NCBI RefSeq assembly: GCF_002979415.1
Contig: NZ_PCOT01000009.1
Coordinates: forward strand, 1-64,000
Direction of reading: 5' to 3'
Origin: Microbacterium sp. MYb72
Lineage (GTDB): Bacteria > Actinomycetota > Actinomycetes > Actinomycetales > Microbacteriaceae
DNA: 64,000 nt
The notes under the pieces are model-generated. The model was not told the origin of the DNA and ran no database searches. It saw only the letters and a list, made by a program, of their open reading frames with translations. This document shows, one piece after another, positions 1 to 8,216 of the stretch (its first letter is position 1; every line of letters begins with the position of its first letter). The translations under genes were made by a program, and so were the position numbers.

Positions 1-65
1 CACCCCTTCACGCTCTGTGGACAACTCCCTCACTCCCTACTCCTGTGGAGGACCAACGAAGCCCC

Positions 66-146
66 GTCGAGTGCATGTGAAGTCGACGAGTGCACGGCAT
101 CCTGACGTGAATCTCGTGTGCACTCGTCGAGTTCACGGGAAGTCGA
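66..146. repeat. short direct and inverted repeats upstream of the YqaJ-like gene
   Basis: A 21-bp segment starting GTCGAGTGCATG at 66-86 recurs at 126-146 with three mismatches. A perfect 13-bp inverted repeat, TCGACGAGTGCAC at 83-95 and its complement at 118-130, overlaps these copies with a 22-base spacer. No function is known to me. The arrangement could be a protein-binding region or the remnant of a small repeat element. The rest of 1-242 shows no gene that I can support. Confidence 0.6.
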
Positions 147-242
147 GGCCAGCGCGGCAGGACAGGCAGGGAACGAGAGAGGGATGCCGGGGTGCGGCGT
201 GTACGGGGACGGAGGGTCGGAAGTCGGGGTTAGGGTCGAAGG

Positions 243-923
243 GTGAATCCCGAACTCCAGGCACGCATCGTCGCGGACTCCCGCGACCGTGTCGCGTGGA
301 TGCGGGCCCGGTCGCGCGGGATCACCGCGACCGACGTCGCCGGACTGACCAGCGAGAGGTCGATCGCGCGCGCTGCGGACTCCAAACTCGGCGGAGGACC
401 CCGCTTCGGCGGCAACGCCTACACCGATCACGGACGTCGGCGCGAGCCCGAGATCGCCGCCTGGGTCGCGGCGACCCACGGCATCCTCCCCTCGTCCGCG
501 CTGTTCCGCGCCGAGGTCGAGCATCGCCACCTCGCGACCCCCGACGGCATCGCTGTGGACGGCGACGGGCGCATCCGCCTCGCCGAGATCAAGACCACGA
601 ACAAGCCGTTCCGCGGCATCCCGCGCACCTACCTGCGACAGATCTGGTGGCAGCAGCACGTGCTGGGCGCCGAGCGCACCCTGTTCGTGTGGGAGGAGCA
701 CGTCGACTTCTCGCCCGTGCACGACGAGCCGAAGTCCGTGTGGATCGACCGCGACGACCGCGAGATCGCGAAGCTCGTCGGACTCGCCACCGCCCTCATC
801 GACGAGCTGTACCGGCGCACCACCGGACAGCAGGTGCCGAGCAGGGAGATGGATGCCGCGGCCAGCCGTCGCGAGCAGCTCCGCGAGCGCGACGCGTTCC
901 GCGCGCTGGCCCTCGCCGACTGA
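243..923 (+). CDS. YqaJ-like viral recombinase/exonuclease family protein
   Basis: Probable PD-(D/E)XK-superfamily nuclease of the YqaJ/lambda-exonuclease type, 226 residues, GTG start. Family-like blocks appear in order: RSRGITATDVAGL near residue 23, GRRREPEIAAW near residue 63, the active-site-like segment ATPDGIAVDGDGRIRLAEIK around residues 99-119 (Asp, then Glu-X-Lys), and YLRQIWWQQHVLG just after. Such proteins usually work in phage recombination, but no other phage gene is near, so this looks like a solitary chromosomal copy. Actual nuclease activity and any partner are unknown. The repeats just upstream may be its control region. Confidence 0.72.
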   Translation: MNPELQARIVADSRDRVAWMRARSRGITATDVAGLTSERSIARAADSKLGGGPRFGGNAYTDHGRRREPEIAAWVAATHGILPSSALFRAEVEHRHLATPDGIAVDGDGRIRLAEIKTTNKPFRGIPRTYLRQIWWQQHVLGAERTLFVWEEHVDFSPVHDEPKSVWIDRDDREIAKLVGLATALIDELYRRTTGQQVPSREMDAAASRREQLRERDAFRALALAD

Positions 924-951
924 GCGGTCTCCGGCACTGATCCGCGCCGCC

Positions 952-1030
952 GGCGGCGTCACGCACAAGAGCATCCCCGACGCCGACCTGGCCCCAACGG
1001 CGGCGTCACGCACGAGAGCATCCCCCGACG
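952..1030. repeat. 31/32-bp imperfect direct repeat
   Basis: Two copies of a segment beginning GGCGGCGTCACGCAC lie at 952-982 and 999-1030. They differ by one substitution and one added C, and 16 bases separate them. They occupy the gap between the 3' ends of the convergent YqaJ-like gene and the minus-strand export operon. No stem-loop terminator is obvious here. The role is unknown. Confidence 0.6.
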
Positions 1031-1101
1031 AGGCCATGTGCGGACGTCGACGGGCAGCCTCTCCCCCGCCGCGCCGTCGCGACCGGACGATCGCTCGTCG
1101 C

Positions 1102-1590
1102 TCAGGTGCAGGTGTTGTTGCCGCCGAGCCCGAGGAGTCCGCCGACCGACAGCGTCCTGGTGGCCGCCCCGGGCGAGACCCATTGCGTGCCGGCGAACGT
1201 GTCGACCTTCACGGGGTTCGTGGCGCCGAGGAGGGACCCCAGGAGGGTGTTCAGCAGGCCGGAGGAGATGACAGAGGTGTAGGTGTACGGTCCGGTCCCG
1301 CTCTGCGTGATGTTCGCCTGGTCCACGACCACCGTCTTGATCATGAGGCGCTGGAAGACCTTGTCGTTCGGCGAGGTCCAGACGATCGTGACTCCGGTGA
1401 ACGTCCCCAGGAAGCTCGTGACCGTGCAGCTCGTGATGACGGGAGTCGCCAGGGTGATGCCGGTGAACGTCGCCGTCGCGTACTCCGAGTCTGTGAAGTA
1501 CGCCTCGGTCTGCTGCACCGGCGGCGCGATCGCCAGACCGATGAGCAGCGCGAGACCCGCGAGACCCGCGGTGAGCCGCCGGCCGTTCAC
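1102..1590 (-). CDS. alternate (SipW-type) signal peptide exported protein
   Basis: 162-residue predicted exported protein. A short Arg-containing N terminus and a hydrophobic core (about residues 7-24) lead into AYFTDSEYATATFTG at residues 30-44. This is the TasA/camelysin-like block that marks substrates of SipW-type signal peptidases. The mature part is Ser/Thr/Gly-rich with two cysteines, one of them near the C terminus. It is the last gene of the minus-strand operon, and its ATG overlaps the stop of the LAXTG protein by 4 bp, so translation is probably coupled. By analogy with TasA it may be a secreted fibre or surface component, but that function is inferred only. Confidence 0.75.
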   Translation of the reverse strand: MNGRRLTAGLAGLALLIGLAIAPPVQQTEAYFTDSEYATATFTGITLATPVITSCTVTSFLGTFTGVTIVWTSPNDKVFQRLMIKTVVVDQANITQSGTGPYTYTSVISSGLLNTLLGSLLGATNPVKVDTFAGTQWVSPGAATRTLSVGGLLGLGGNNTCT

Positions 1591-2219
1591 GAGTCCTCAT
1601 CCTCTCCGCGCGACCTCCGCCGACGCGCGACGAGGAGCACGGCGCCGACCACGACGAGCACGGCCCCTCCGCCGAGGATCCAGAGCACGACGGGCGACAT
1701 ACCCGTGGTGGCCAGCCCGCCGTCCGGTCCGATGACGGCCGACTCGCCGGCCCCGTGCGCATGGACACGGACCTCGGTGCGCCCGCCCTCGTCGTCCGCG
1801 GCGAGCGCGATGGAGAGCCTGAGGTGCCCGACCTCCGTGTCGGCCATCTGTGCGAGCGCGATCTCCGCTCCGTCGCGCGGGATGCTCCATCCGGTGCGCA
1901 GGATCGTCGAGCCACCGGGGCATCCGCTCGGGGTCCACGCGCTCATGCAGAGCGAGGCGTCGACCACCAGCGAGGCATCTCCGCTCGCGCTCACCCCGAT
2001 CGTGACGGTGCCGGGGTCGGGGGCATCCGCGCTGACGGCGACGTCCCACTGCACGGGCGCTCCGGGCAGCAGGGATGCCGCGGCGTCCCAGTCGGCGACG
2101 GACACCAGCCGCAGCACCTGCCCCTGCACGACCTGCGTCGACGGGGCCGCCCACGCCGGGCTCGCGCTGATCGAGCCGAGCACGACCAGCGCGGCGACGG
2201 CGACGACACGGCTCCTCAT
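1587..2219 (-). CDS. LAXTG-anchored cell-surface protein of the SipW locus
   Basis: 210-residue predicted surface protein. It has an ordinary N-terminal signal peptide (hydrophobic residues 5-24 ending AWAAP) and a beta-rich middle with a Cys pair. The C-terminal sorting signal is LATTG at residues 169-173, then a roughly 24-residue membrane segment, then RRRR and an acidic tail. LAXTG is the motif associated with class E sortases in actinobacteria. No sortase gene is in the window. The ATG at 2219 overlaps the signal peptidase stop by 4 bp. A paralogue with the same layout sits in the mirrored plus-strand operon (5661-6425). Its role is unknown; it could anchor or assemble the alternate-signal proteins. 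Confidence 0.72.
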   Translation of the reverse strand: MRSRVVAVAALVVLGSISASPAWAAPSTQVVQGQVLRLVSVADWDAAASLLPGAPVQWDVAVSADAPDPGTVTIGVSASGDASLVVDASLCMSAWTPSGCPGGSTILRTGWSIPRDGAEIALAQMADTEVGHLRLSIALAADDEGGRTEVRVHAHGAGESAVIGPDGGLATTGMSPVVLWILGGGAVLVVVGAVLLVARRRRSRGEDEDS

Positions 2220-2806
2220 GTCGGCATCCGCTCTCGCCGCCGTCCGTCGCGCGGCCAGAACGCCCATACGACGAGCACGGCCGCAGCCACGGTGATGCCG
2301 CCGAGCACGAAGGGGTTGCCCATCGCGACGATGACCGTGGCGATGCCCGGAACCGAGAACAGCACGGTCCGCACGGAGCTCACGGTGTACGGGAAGGGGT
2401 CTTCCGTGGCGTTCGCGTCGCCCTTCAGCGTGATCACGCGCTCGGCATCCGTCGCCCCAGGGACGATCGTCGTCACGCGGTGCGTGACCGGGAGCTCGCC
2501 CTCGCGGTCCACGGTCACGACGTCGCCCACCTCGACCTCGGCCGCGGGGATCCGCTGCACGACGGCGACGGATCCTGCCGGAATGGTCGGCGACATCGAT
2601 CCGGTCTTGAACATGATCAGTGTGATCCCGGCGGTGTAGGCGAGGATCACCAGCACGATGCAGACGACGCCGCCGATCGCGGCGATCCAGAGCAGCAGGT
2701 CGGCGAGCACCTTTGCAGGTCCGCGGCGGGGAGAGGATGCCGCAGCGGGCGCACCGGCGGGCGGCTCCTGCTCCCGCAGGCTCCGCCTCGTCACCGCCGT
2801 GCTCAT
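2216..2806 (-). CDS. sipW: signal peptidase I, ER/archaeal SipW type
   Basis: 196-residue membrane serine protease expected to cleave the alternate signal peptides of its neighbours. A membrane segment at about residues 33-58 precedes the catalytic-serine box TGSMSPT (Ser70). The VTHRV box gives His109 where bacterial enzymes of the LepB type have lysine, so this is a Ser-His dyad enzyme. LKGDAN at 127-132 is the conserved Asp box, and a second membrane segment ends the protein. I chose the ATG at 2806 because GAGAGGACGA lies just upstream. An in-frame ATG 36 bases earlier has weaker support. It lies between two alternate-signal genes and the LAXTG gene. Confidence 0.85.
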   Translation of the reverse strand: MSTAVTRRSLREQEPPAGAPAAASSPRRGPAKVLADLLLWIAAIGGVVCIVLVILAYTAGITLIMFKTGSMSPTIPAGSVAVVQRIPAAEVEVGDVVTVDREGELPVTHRVTTIVPGATDAERVITLKGDANATEDPFPYTVSSVRTVLFSVPGIATVIVAMGNPFVLGGITVAAAVLVVWAFWPRDGRRRERMPT

Positions 2807-2845
2807 CGTCTCGTCCTCTCGCCGCTCTCCCGTCGAAGGCATCCG

Positions 2846-3463
2846 CTATGTCGACGTCCCCAGCAGTATCCAGGTCTGGATGGCCGTGAGGCCCTGCGCC
2901 GTGTTCGGGGCGTCGGACTTCAGCGTCACCGCGAAGCAGTAGTTGATCTGGTTGCCGCCCGCCGCGAGCAGCGCCTGCGCCGACGCGGCGCCGGCCGTCA
3001 GCGCCGTGCCGTCGGCCACCACCACCGTGCCGCCCGCGTAGGCGCCGGAGTCGCACGTGGTGCCGGCGATGGTCTTGACCCCGTACGTCATGGAGGGCGC
3101 GAGACCCGTGCCTCCCGTGGTGCCGGCCGTGACCTGCACATTGCCCTTGACGGAGCTCGCTGACGTCTTGACGCTGAACAGCGCGTACACCGTGTTGCCC
3201 GGCGCCATCCCGCTGAACGGGGCGGTGAAGGACAGCGCGGCCTGCGAGCCGACGGGGTGGTTCGTGAACGTCCCCGTGCCCGTCGTCGAGCCGACGATGT
3301 CGAAGCTGCCCGACGTGAAGGTCGCCGCCCCGTACTCGGAGTCGTTCCATGCGGCCAGCGTCGCGGCTCCGCCCACGCCGAGCACGAGTCCACCCGCGAG
3401 GATGGCTCGGATTCGGCGGGAACGCAGCCGCTTCGCGTCCCGCATGTCCCTGCGGGTCACCAT
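2846..3463 (-). CDS. alternate (SipW-type) signal peptide exported protein
   Basis: 205-residue predicted secreted protein. A strongly basic N terminus (residues 4-19, many Arg/Lys) and hydrophobic core lead to LAAWNDSEY at 36-44, the block typical of SipW-dependent substrates, followed by GAATFTSGSF. The mature region is Thr/Ser/Gly/Ala-rich with two cysteines. It is clearly similar to the preceding operon gene at 3471-4088, with the same length and plan, so the pair looks like a tandem duplication. A second in-frame Met at residue 7 is a possible start. Probably a TasA-like surface protein; polymer formation is untested. Confidence 0.78.
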   Translation of the reverse strand: MVTRRDMRDAKRLRSRRIRAILAGGLVLGVGGAATLAAWNDSEYGAATFTSGSFDIVGSTTGTGTFTNHPVGSQAALSFTAPFSGMAPGNTVYALFSVKTSASSVKGNVQVTAGTTGGTGLAPSMTYGVKTIAGTTCDSGAYAGGTVVVADGTALTAGAASAQALLAAGGNQINYCFAVTLKSDAPNTAQGLTAIQTWILLGTST

Positions 3464-3470
3464 CAGACGC

Positions 3471-4088
3471 TCAGTTCGAGGTCGCCGTGAACTTCCAGGT
3501 GGCCGTCGTCGCGAGAGTCTGCTCCAGGTTCGCGTCGGCGGTGACCTTGAAGCACAGCTGCACCGCGGTGCCGGCCGTCGACACGTTCGGGCCCTGAGAG
3601 AGAGTGATCGGGGTCACGCCGGTCTGCACGTCGAGCGTCGCACCCGTCGCGACAGGAGTGCCCGTCGCGGAGGCCGCGTTGCAGGTCGCGCCCGGCGCCA
3701 GCTGGTACACCGAGTACGAGAGGTGGTCGCTGTTCGACGTCGCCGCGGCGTCTGCCGTGGTGCCGTTGGCCGAGAGGCTCGCGCCCGTCGTGGTGCCGGC
3801 GGCGAGGCGCACCCAGAAGCCCGAGTACACGATGTTTCCCGGAGCGAGGTTGCTCACGGGAACGGTGAACGCCAGTGTCGCGGCGGTGTCGCCCTTGTCG
3901 ACGTTGTGGTCGCTGTAGTTCGCGTCGCCGGTCGCCGATCCCTCAAGGTTGAACGCGCCGGCCGTGAAAGTGCCGTTCGCGAACTCGGAGTCGTTCCATG
4001 CCGCGAGCGTGACCGCGGTGCCGATGCCGAGCACGAGACCTCCTGCGAGCACCGCCAGGACCTTGCGCTGAGTTGCCGTTGTTGCCAT
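3471..4088 (-). CDS. alternate (SipW-type) signal peptide exported protein
   Basis: 205-residue predicted secreted protein, first gene of the minus-strand export operon. Residues 8-30 form the basic-hydrophobic leader, and LAAWNDSEF at 28-36 is the SipW-substrate block. Two cysteines lie in the C-terminal half, and the end is a beta-rich TWKF stretch. A good ribosome site, GAGGGG about eight bases upstream, supports the ATG at 4088. The preceding CCTGAGGGGGA is repeated almost exactly before the first gene of the divergent operon. It resembles the gene at 2846-3463 in length and layout. Confidence 0.8.
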   Translation of the reverse strand: MATTATQRKVLAVLAGGLVLGIGTAVTLAAWNDSEFANGTFTAGAFNLEGSATGDANYSDHNVDKGDTAATLAFTVPVSNLAPGNIVYSGFWVRLAAGTTTGASLSANGTTADAAATSNSDHLSYSVYQLAPGATCNAASATGTPVATGATLDVQTGVTPITLSQGPNVSTAGTAVQLCFKVTADANLEQTLATTATWKFTATSN

Positions 4089-4191
4089 GTCAGATTCCCC
4101 CTCAGGAATGCCGGGTGTACGACGGCGGAGTGCATCGTGGACGGCCGCCCCTCAGTGACCGGCATCCGCTCGTCCCCCACATCATCACCCA

Positions 4192-4264
4192 GTGGGAGCC
4201 CTCCCACAAGGGATGCAGGTCACGATTGCACACCGGAATATCTGTTTCTCACCAATATTCCGGT
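4192..4264. promoter_or_regulatory. two palindromes in the divergent SipW promoter region
   Basis: The 272-bp gap between the two divergent export operons holds two clear palindromes. GTGGGAG-CC-CTCCCAC lies at 4192-4207. A 10-bp perfect inverted repeat, ACCGGAATAT, lies at 4232-4241 with its complement at 4255-4264 and a 13-base spacer. The second is AT-rich against a very GC-rich background, as expected for an operator or promoter core. Both operons must start their transcripts in this gap, so either site could co-regulate them. No regulator gene is adjacent. Confidence 0.5.
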
Positions 4265-4360
4265 TTCGATGGACGACGGCGGTGACGGTGCACTAGAACT
4301 TAGGGGAAACGGAGGCCCCCACCCACGGTCTCCGCCCACATGAGTCCTGAGGGGGACGGT

Positions 4361-5080
4361 ATGGAACCGAGACGAGCGCGCCGCGCTGCCACGAACAACA
4401 GAACGCGGAAGGTCGTCGCGATCGTCGCCGCGGCCGCCGTCGCAGGGGTGGGAGCGTCCCTGAGCCTCGCGGCCTGGAACGACACCGAATGGCTCTTCGC
4501 CGGCGCCGGGACGGAGCCCGGCATCAGCACCTCCTCGTTCGAGCTCGAACAGCTCGCCCTTCCGGCATCCGGAGCAGCCCCCGGTTCGACCGCGTGGGCG
4601 GACTACGAGACGAACCCGGGCAACGGCGTGACCTTCACGCTGTCGGATCTCACGCCCGGCGACTCGACCTATGCCCTCATCGCCGTGCGCTCCTCGGCGG
4701 ACTCGCTGGGCGGCACTGCCACCCTTGCAGCCGCCACCGCCGCGGCCGGCGTGACCGTGGCGGATGCCGGCGGCCACCTGTGGAACGCCACCGACGTGCG
4801 CGTCTCCACCTGGAGCGGCGCCGACCTCGCCGCCACGAAGGCGTGCAACGCGGCGACCTTCGGCAACGTGGCGAACACCACGATCGCGACCGGCGATCTG
4901 GGTGCGAGCGGCGGCACGGCAGCGCAGACGTACGCGGCGGACTCCGGCAACGTCAACTTCTACTGCTTCGAACTGACCTTCACGGTTCCCGGAGTGCTGC
5001 CGTCCGGCATCACCACGGTCGACGACTACATGGGCCGCAGCATCGCGCCCGCGTGGAAGTTCGACGCCGCGTCCGCCTGA
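4361..5080 (+). CDS. alternate (SipW-type) signal peptide exported protein
   Basis: 239-residue predicted secreted protein, first gene of the plus-strand export operon. A basic N terminus (RRARRAATNNRTRK) and a hydrophobic core precede LAAWNDTEW at 36-44, the SipW-substrate block. Three cysteines and a Trp-Lys-Phe motif near the C terminus recall the minus-strand paralogue. I chose the ATG at 4361 rather than 4340 because GAGGGGGA sits correctly before it, matching the leader of the divergent gene. The signal peptidase gene follows 11 bases after the stop, which suggests a cognate substrate-peptidase pair. Confidence 0.78.
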   Translation: MEPRRARRAATNNRTRKVVAIVAAAAVAGVGASLSLAAWNDTEWLFAGAGTEPGISTSSFELEQLALPASGAAPGSTAWADYETNPGNGVTFTLSDLTPGDSTYALIAVRSSADSLGGTATLAAATAAAGVTVADAGGHLWNATDVRVSTWSGADLAATKACNAATFGNVANTTIATGDLGASGGTAAQTYAADSGNVNFYCFELTFTVPGVLPSGITTVDDYMGRSIAPAWKFDAASA

Positions 5081-5091
5081 CCCCTCGGACT

Positions 5092-5664
5092 ATGACCTCC
5101 ACCGCAGAGGACCTGCGAGACCGCGAGGTCGATCAGGGACTGCGCCGACGCGATCGTTCCAGACGGCCGCGTCGGCGCCGCTCCCTCCTCCCCGCGATCC
5201 AGAACGTGCTCGTGTGGCTGCTGGGCGCCGTCGGGGCGATCGCCATCGCCTGGCTCGTCACCTCGTGGGCGCTCGGCCTCCATCTGGTGATCCTCGCCAC
5301 CGGCTCGATGTCTCCGACCATGCCCGCGGGCACCGCGGTGATCGAGAGGACCGCGGATGCCGCAGACCTCGGCGTCGGCGACGTCGTCAGCGTGCCTCGC
5401 GCCCATGACGACCAGCTGGTGACCCACCGGATCGTGGCGATCGGAGACGAGGAGGCGGACCGCAGGACGCTCACGCTGCGCGGGGACGCCAACGACGCCG
5501 ATGACGCCGAGCAGTACGTCGTCACGCGTGCGGGGGTCGTGCTGTTCGCGATCCCCGGACTCGGGTTCGTGCTCTCGGCCGTGACCTCGCCGATCGGCCT
5601 CGCGGTGCTGGGCCTGGTGCTCGCCGGCGCCGTCCTCTGGGTGCTGTGGCCGAGCAGACGATGA
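5092..5664 (+). CDS. sipW: second signal peptidase I, ER/archaeal SipW type
   Basis: 190-residue membrane serine protease and paralogue of the enzyme at 2216-2806. A very basic cytosolic head (residues 18-30, mostly Arg) and a membrane segment at about 38-58 precede the catalytic box TGSMSPT (Ser72). VTHRI supplies His112 of the Ser-His dyad, LRGDAN at 129-134 is the conserved Asp box, and a C-terminal membrane helix closes the protein. The stop overlaps the next ATG by 4 bp. Two peptidases in one locus suggest each serves its own operon's substrates, but overlapping specificity cannot be excluded. Confidence 0.85.
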   Translation: MTSTAEDLRDREVDQGLRRRDRSRRPRRRRSLLPAIQNVLVWLLGAVGAIAIAWLVTSWALGLHLVILATGSMSPTMPAGTAVIERTADAADLGVGDVVSVPRAHDDQLVTHRIVAIGDEEADRRTLTLRGDANDADDAEQYVVTRAGVVLFAIPGLGFVLSAVTSPIGLAVLGLVLAGAVLWVLWPSRR

Positions 5665-6425
5665 CGGTCATGACACGTCGAGACCGGTTCCGCCGCATCG
5701 TCGGCGGGACCCTGATCGTCGTGTGCGCGGGTGCGGGGGCGGTGCTCGCCGGAACGGCCGCAGCCCAGGCGGCGCCGTTCTTCACCGACCCCGGCCAGTC
5801 ACCCGGACATCTCACGCTGGAGACATCGCCGTGGATCGTCCGCGACGCGCAGAGCGCCCACGCGCTCTCCCCGGGTGAGTCCCTCGTGCTGTCTCCGGGC
5901 GATCGGGGGTACTGGGAGATCCGCGCCGCCCACGACGACCCGTCCGGGCCCGCGACTCTGTCGGTCGTGCTGACGGCCGAGGGAGAGCTCGCCCGCGACC
6001 CGCAGGGTCTGCGGGTCGTGTTCCAGCAGTGCCTCACGGAGTGGACCGGGATGCCGTCCGGCACTCCGACGTGCGCCGCTCCCGGCGGTGCGACGACGCT
6101 GCCCCCGGCGACGGCATCCGCCTCCTCCCCGCGCACCTACCTCGTAGATCTCGCCGCCGGATCGGCGCAGCACATGCTCGTCACGGCGACGCTCGACGGA
6201 ATCCCTGCCGACGAGGAGGGCAAGGGCCTCGACGCGACCGTGGGCGTCGGCCTCACCGCCGCCCGCACGGACGCGGCCGCTCCGCCCGCCGGCGGACCGC
6301 TCGCCGCCACCGGCATCGACGGGGTCGCCCTGCTGCAGATGCTCGGGGTCGCGCTGGCCGCCGTGGGCGCGGGCATCGGAGTCCGGATGCTGCGCCGCAC
6401 CGAGCCGACGGAGGATGCGACGTGA
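5661..6425 (+). CDS. LAXTG-anchored cell-surface protein of the SipW locus
   Basis: 254-residue predicted surface protein, the counterpart of the gene at 1587-2219. An N-terminal signal segment ends near AQAAPFF, followed by a beta-rich region with a Cys pair. The sorting signal is LAATG at 214-218, then a hydrophobic helix and RMLRR. The start at 5661 uses an ATGA overlap with the peptidase gene; an in-frame GTG lies 15 bases earlier. The stop again overlaps the next start (GTGA at 6422), so peptidase, anchor protein and large substrate are translationally coupled. Function is inferred from position only. Confidence 0.72.
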   Translation: MTVMTRRDRFRRIVGGTLIVVCAGAGAVLAGTAAAQAAPFFTDPGQSPGHLTLETSPWIVRDAQSAHALSPGESLVLSPGDRGYWEIRAAHDDPSGPATLSVVLTAEGELARDPQGLRVVFQQCLTEWTGMPSGTPTCAAPGGATTLPPATASASSPRTYLVDLAAGSAQHMLVTATLDGIPADEEGKGLDATVGVGLTAARTDAAAPPAGGPLAATGIDGVALLQMLGVALAAVGAGIGVRMLRRTEPTEDAT

Positions 6426-8197
6426 ACCGCCTGCGCGCGTGGCTCGCCGTCGGTGCCGTCGCGATCCTCGCCGTGCCCGTGGCGACCTCCACCTCTCTGG
6501 CGAGCTGGCGGGACGCCGAGTGGGCGCACGCCGCGCCCGTCGGAACGTCCTCGCTGAGGTGCGGGACCGACACCGGCTTCTCGGCCACATCCGCCGGCCG
6601 CCAGGTCAGCGGCACTCTGCTCGGCACCGATCTCGACACCGTCGCCGCCGTCAACGGCGTCCGCGACGCGATCGACGGCGCGCTCACCGAGACCTACTCC
6701 CCCGCGCAGAACGCGCACGACCTCGACCCCGGTTCGACGACGACGTTCACCAGGGCGACCTCGCTCAACGTCGGCATCCTCCCCGCTCCCCTGGCGACGG
6801 TGTCGCTGCCGACCATCCAGGCAGCCGTGCCCGACTTCGCCGTCGGCACCCTGTCGCAGTACTCGCAGGTGACGCCGAAGGGCCTCGCGACCGGAGCGAC
6901 AGGAGCGGTGACCAACCAGTCCGGCATCGCGACGATCGGCGAGTACGGATCATCCACCCCGCCGCGCACGGGCTCGCTGACGCTGAACGGCGTGCTCGGC
7001 AGCGCGATCACGTCGAACCTGACGAACGCCGCGCTCGACATCGGCGCGGTGTCGGCCCTGTCCCGCGTCGACGGCTGCGATGTGCTGCGCGAGGCGACGT
7101 GGGACGTACCGGCCGCAACGACCGCCGTCGCCCGCGACTACGACATCGCGGGGCTCGACCTCACGCTGACGGCTCCCGTGCTCTCCGGGCTCGTCGGGCA
7201 GGTCGACACCTCGGTCACCCAGCTCCAGGCCAAGCTGAACGGACTGCAGGCCTCCCTCTCGTCCGGCATCACCGGAGTGCTCAATCAGCTCCATCTCGAC
7301 CTCGGCGTCCTCAGCGTGTCGACCGCGGGCTCCGGGGTGTCGGTCACGAACATCCCGCAGGTCGCGCCGGCGGTCTCCGCCCTCCTCGCAGGCTTCTCGG
7401 ATGCCGACGGCATCGTCACCCTCAGCCCCCGCGACGGTCTGATCAGGGTGAACCTCGCACGGCTGCTGAACGGCGCGAACGGGCTGAACGACCTGGCTCC
7501 GAACACGCAGTTCCTGCTGACGCCCGCGGTGCTGACGAACATCGGAACGCGCGTGACGAACCTGGTGACGGCCTGGCGGACCCAGGTCATCAGCGCTCTC
7601 ACCACGGTCGCCGGCCTGCCGAGGGTCAAGATCGACGTGAGCGCGGAGGTCAAGGCCACCGTCGCCGGGATCCCTCCGCTCATCCCCGACGTGGTGATCA
7701 AGGTCGCCGATGTGAAGATCAACCTCGACGCGAACCTCGGCGCGCTGCACACCTCCGGCACGTCACTGCTGAACGCCGGCGTGAGCGTCACGATCGTCGA
7801 CCTCGGCATCCTCACCCCCGTGCTCGGGGCTCTGCTCACTCCCGTTCTCGCGCTGCTCAATCCCCTCGTCGGCACGCTCCGCAACGTCATCAAGGCCGTC
7901 GTCGACGACGTCTTCTCCGTGGTCACCGCCCTCGACGGCGTGCTCGCCGCCGGCGTGCCCGTCGTCGCGAATGCCGTCGCCGCGGTCTTCGGCGCGCTCG
8001 CTCCGATCTTCTCGCTGTACGTGAACGTGCAGCCCGATCGCCCGAACGCGCCCCCTGTCTCGCCCTTCATCCCTGCCACGAGCACAGCGACAGCGGAGTA
8101 CAAGGTCACGGCGCTGCGCATCGGGCTGCTCGACGCGCTGCTGCCCACGAGCGTGAATCTGGGCACCGCGTCGGCCGGGCCGATCTCGCTGCCCTAG
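6422..8197 (+). CDS. large alternate-signal surface protein (choice-of-anchor G-like)
   Basis: 591-residue predicted secreted protein, GTG start overlapping the previous stop. The leader carries the SipW-substrate block SLASWRDAEW at residues 25-34. The mature chain is rich in Val, Leu, Thr and Ala with two cysteines and long beta/alpha repeats. A Leu/Val-rich stretch near residues 460-495 could be a membrane-associated or coiled segment. It resembles proteins called choice-of-anchor G in related actinobacteria, a family often next to SipW genes; that name is from memory. A large stem-loop repeat follows and probably ends the operon. Confidence 0.68.
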   Translation: MNRLRAWLAVGAVAILAVPVATSTSLASWRDAEWAHAAPVGTSSLRCGTDTGFSATSAGRQVSGTLLGTDLDTVAAVNGVRDAIDGALTETYSPAQNAHDLDPGSTTTFTRATSLNVGILPAPLATVSLPTIQAAVPDFAVGTLSQYSQVTPKGLATGATGAVTNQSGIATIGEYGSSTPPRTGSLTLNGVLGSAITSNLTNAALDIGAVSALSRVDGCDVLREATWDVPAATTAVARDYDIAGLDLTLTAPVLSGLVGQVDTSVTQLQAKLNGLQASLSSGITGVLNQLHLDLGVLSVSTAGSGVSVTNIPQVAPAVSALLAGFSDADGIVTLSPRDGLIRVNLARLLNGANGLNDLAPNTQFLLTPAVLTNIGTRVTNLVTAWRTQVISALTTVAGLPRVKIDVSAEVKATVAGIPPLIPDVVIKVADVKINLDANLGALHTSGTSLLNAGVSVTIVDLGILTPVLGALLTPVLALLNPLVGTLRNVIKAVVDDVFSVVTALDGVLAAGVPVVANAVAAVFGALAPIFSLYVNVQPDRPNAPPVSPFIPATSTATAEYKVTALRIGLLDALLPTSVNLGTASAGPISLP

Positions 8198-8216
8198 GTC
8201 CCGCGCCTCCGACGTG

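Noticed and set aside
16-24. TGTGGACAA resembles a single DnaA box (TTGTCCACA reversed)
   Set aside because: One isolated box with no dnaA, dnaN or AT-rich unwinding region nearby is not an origin.
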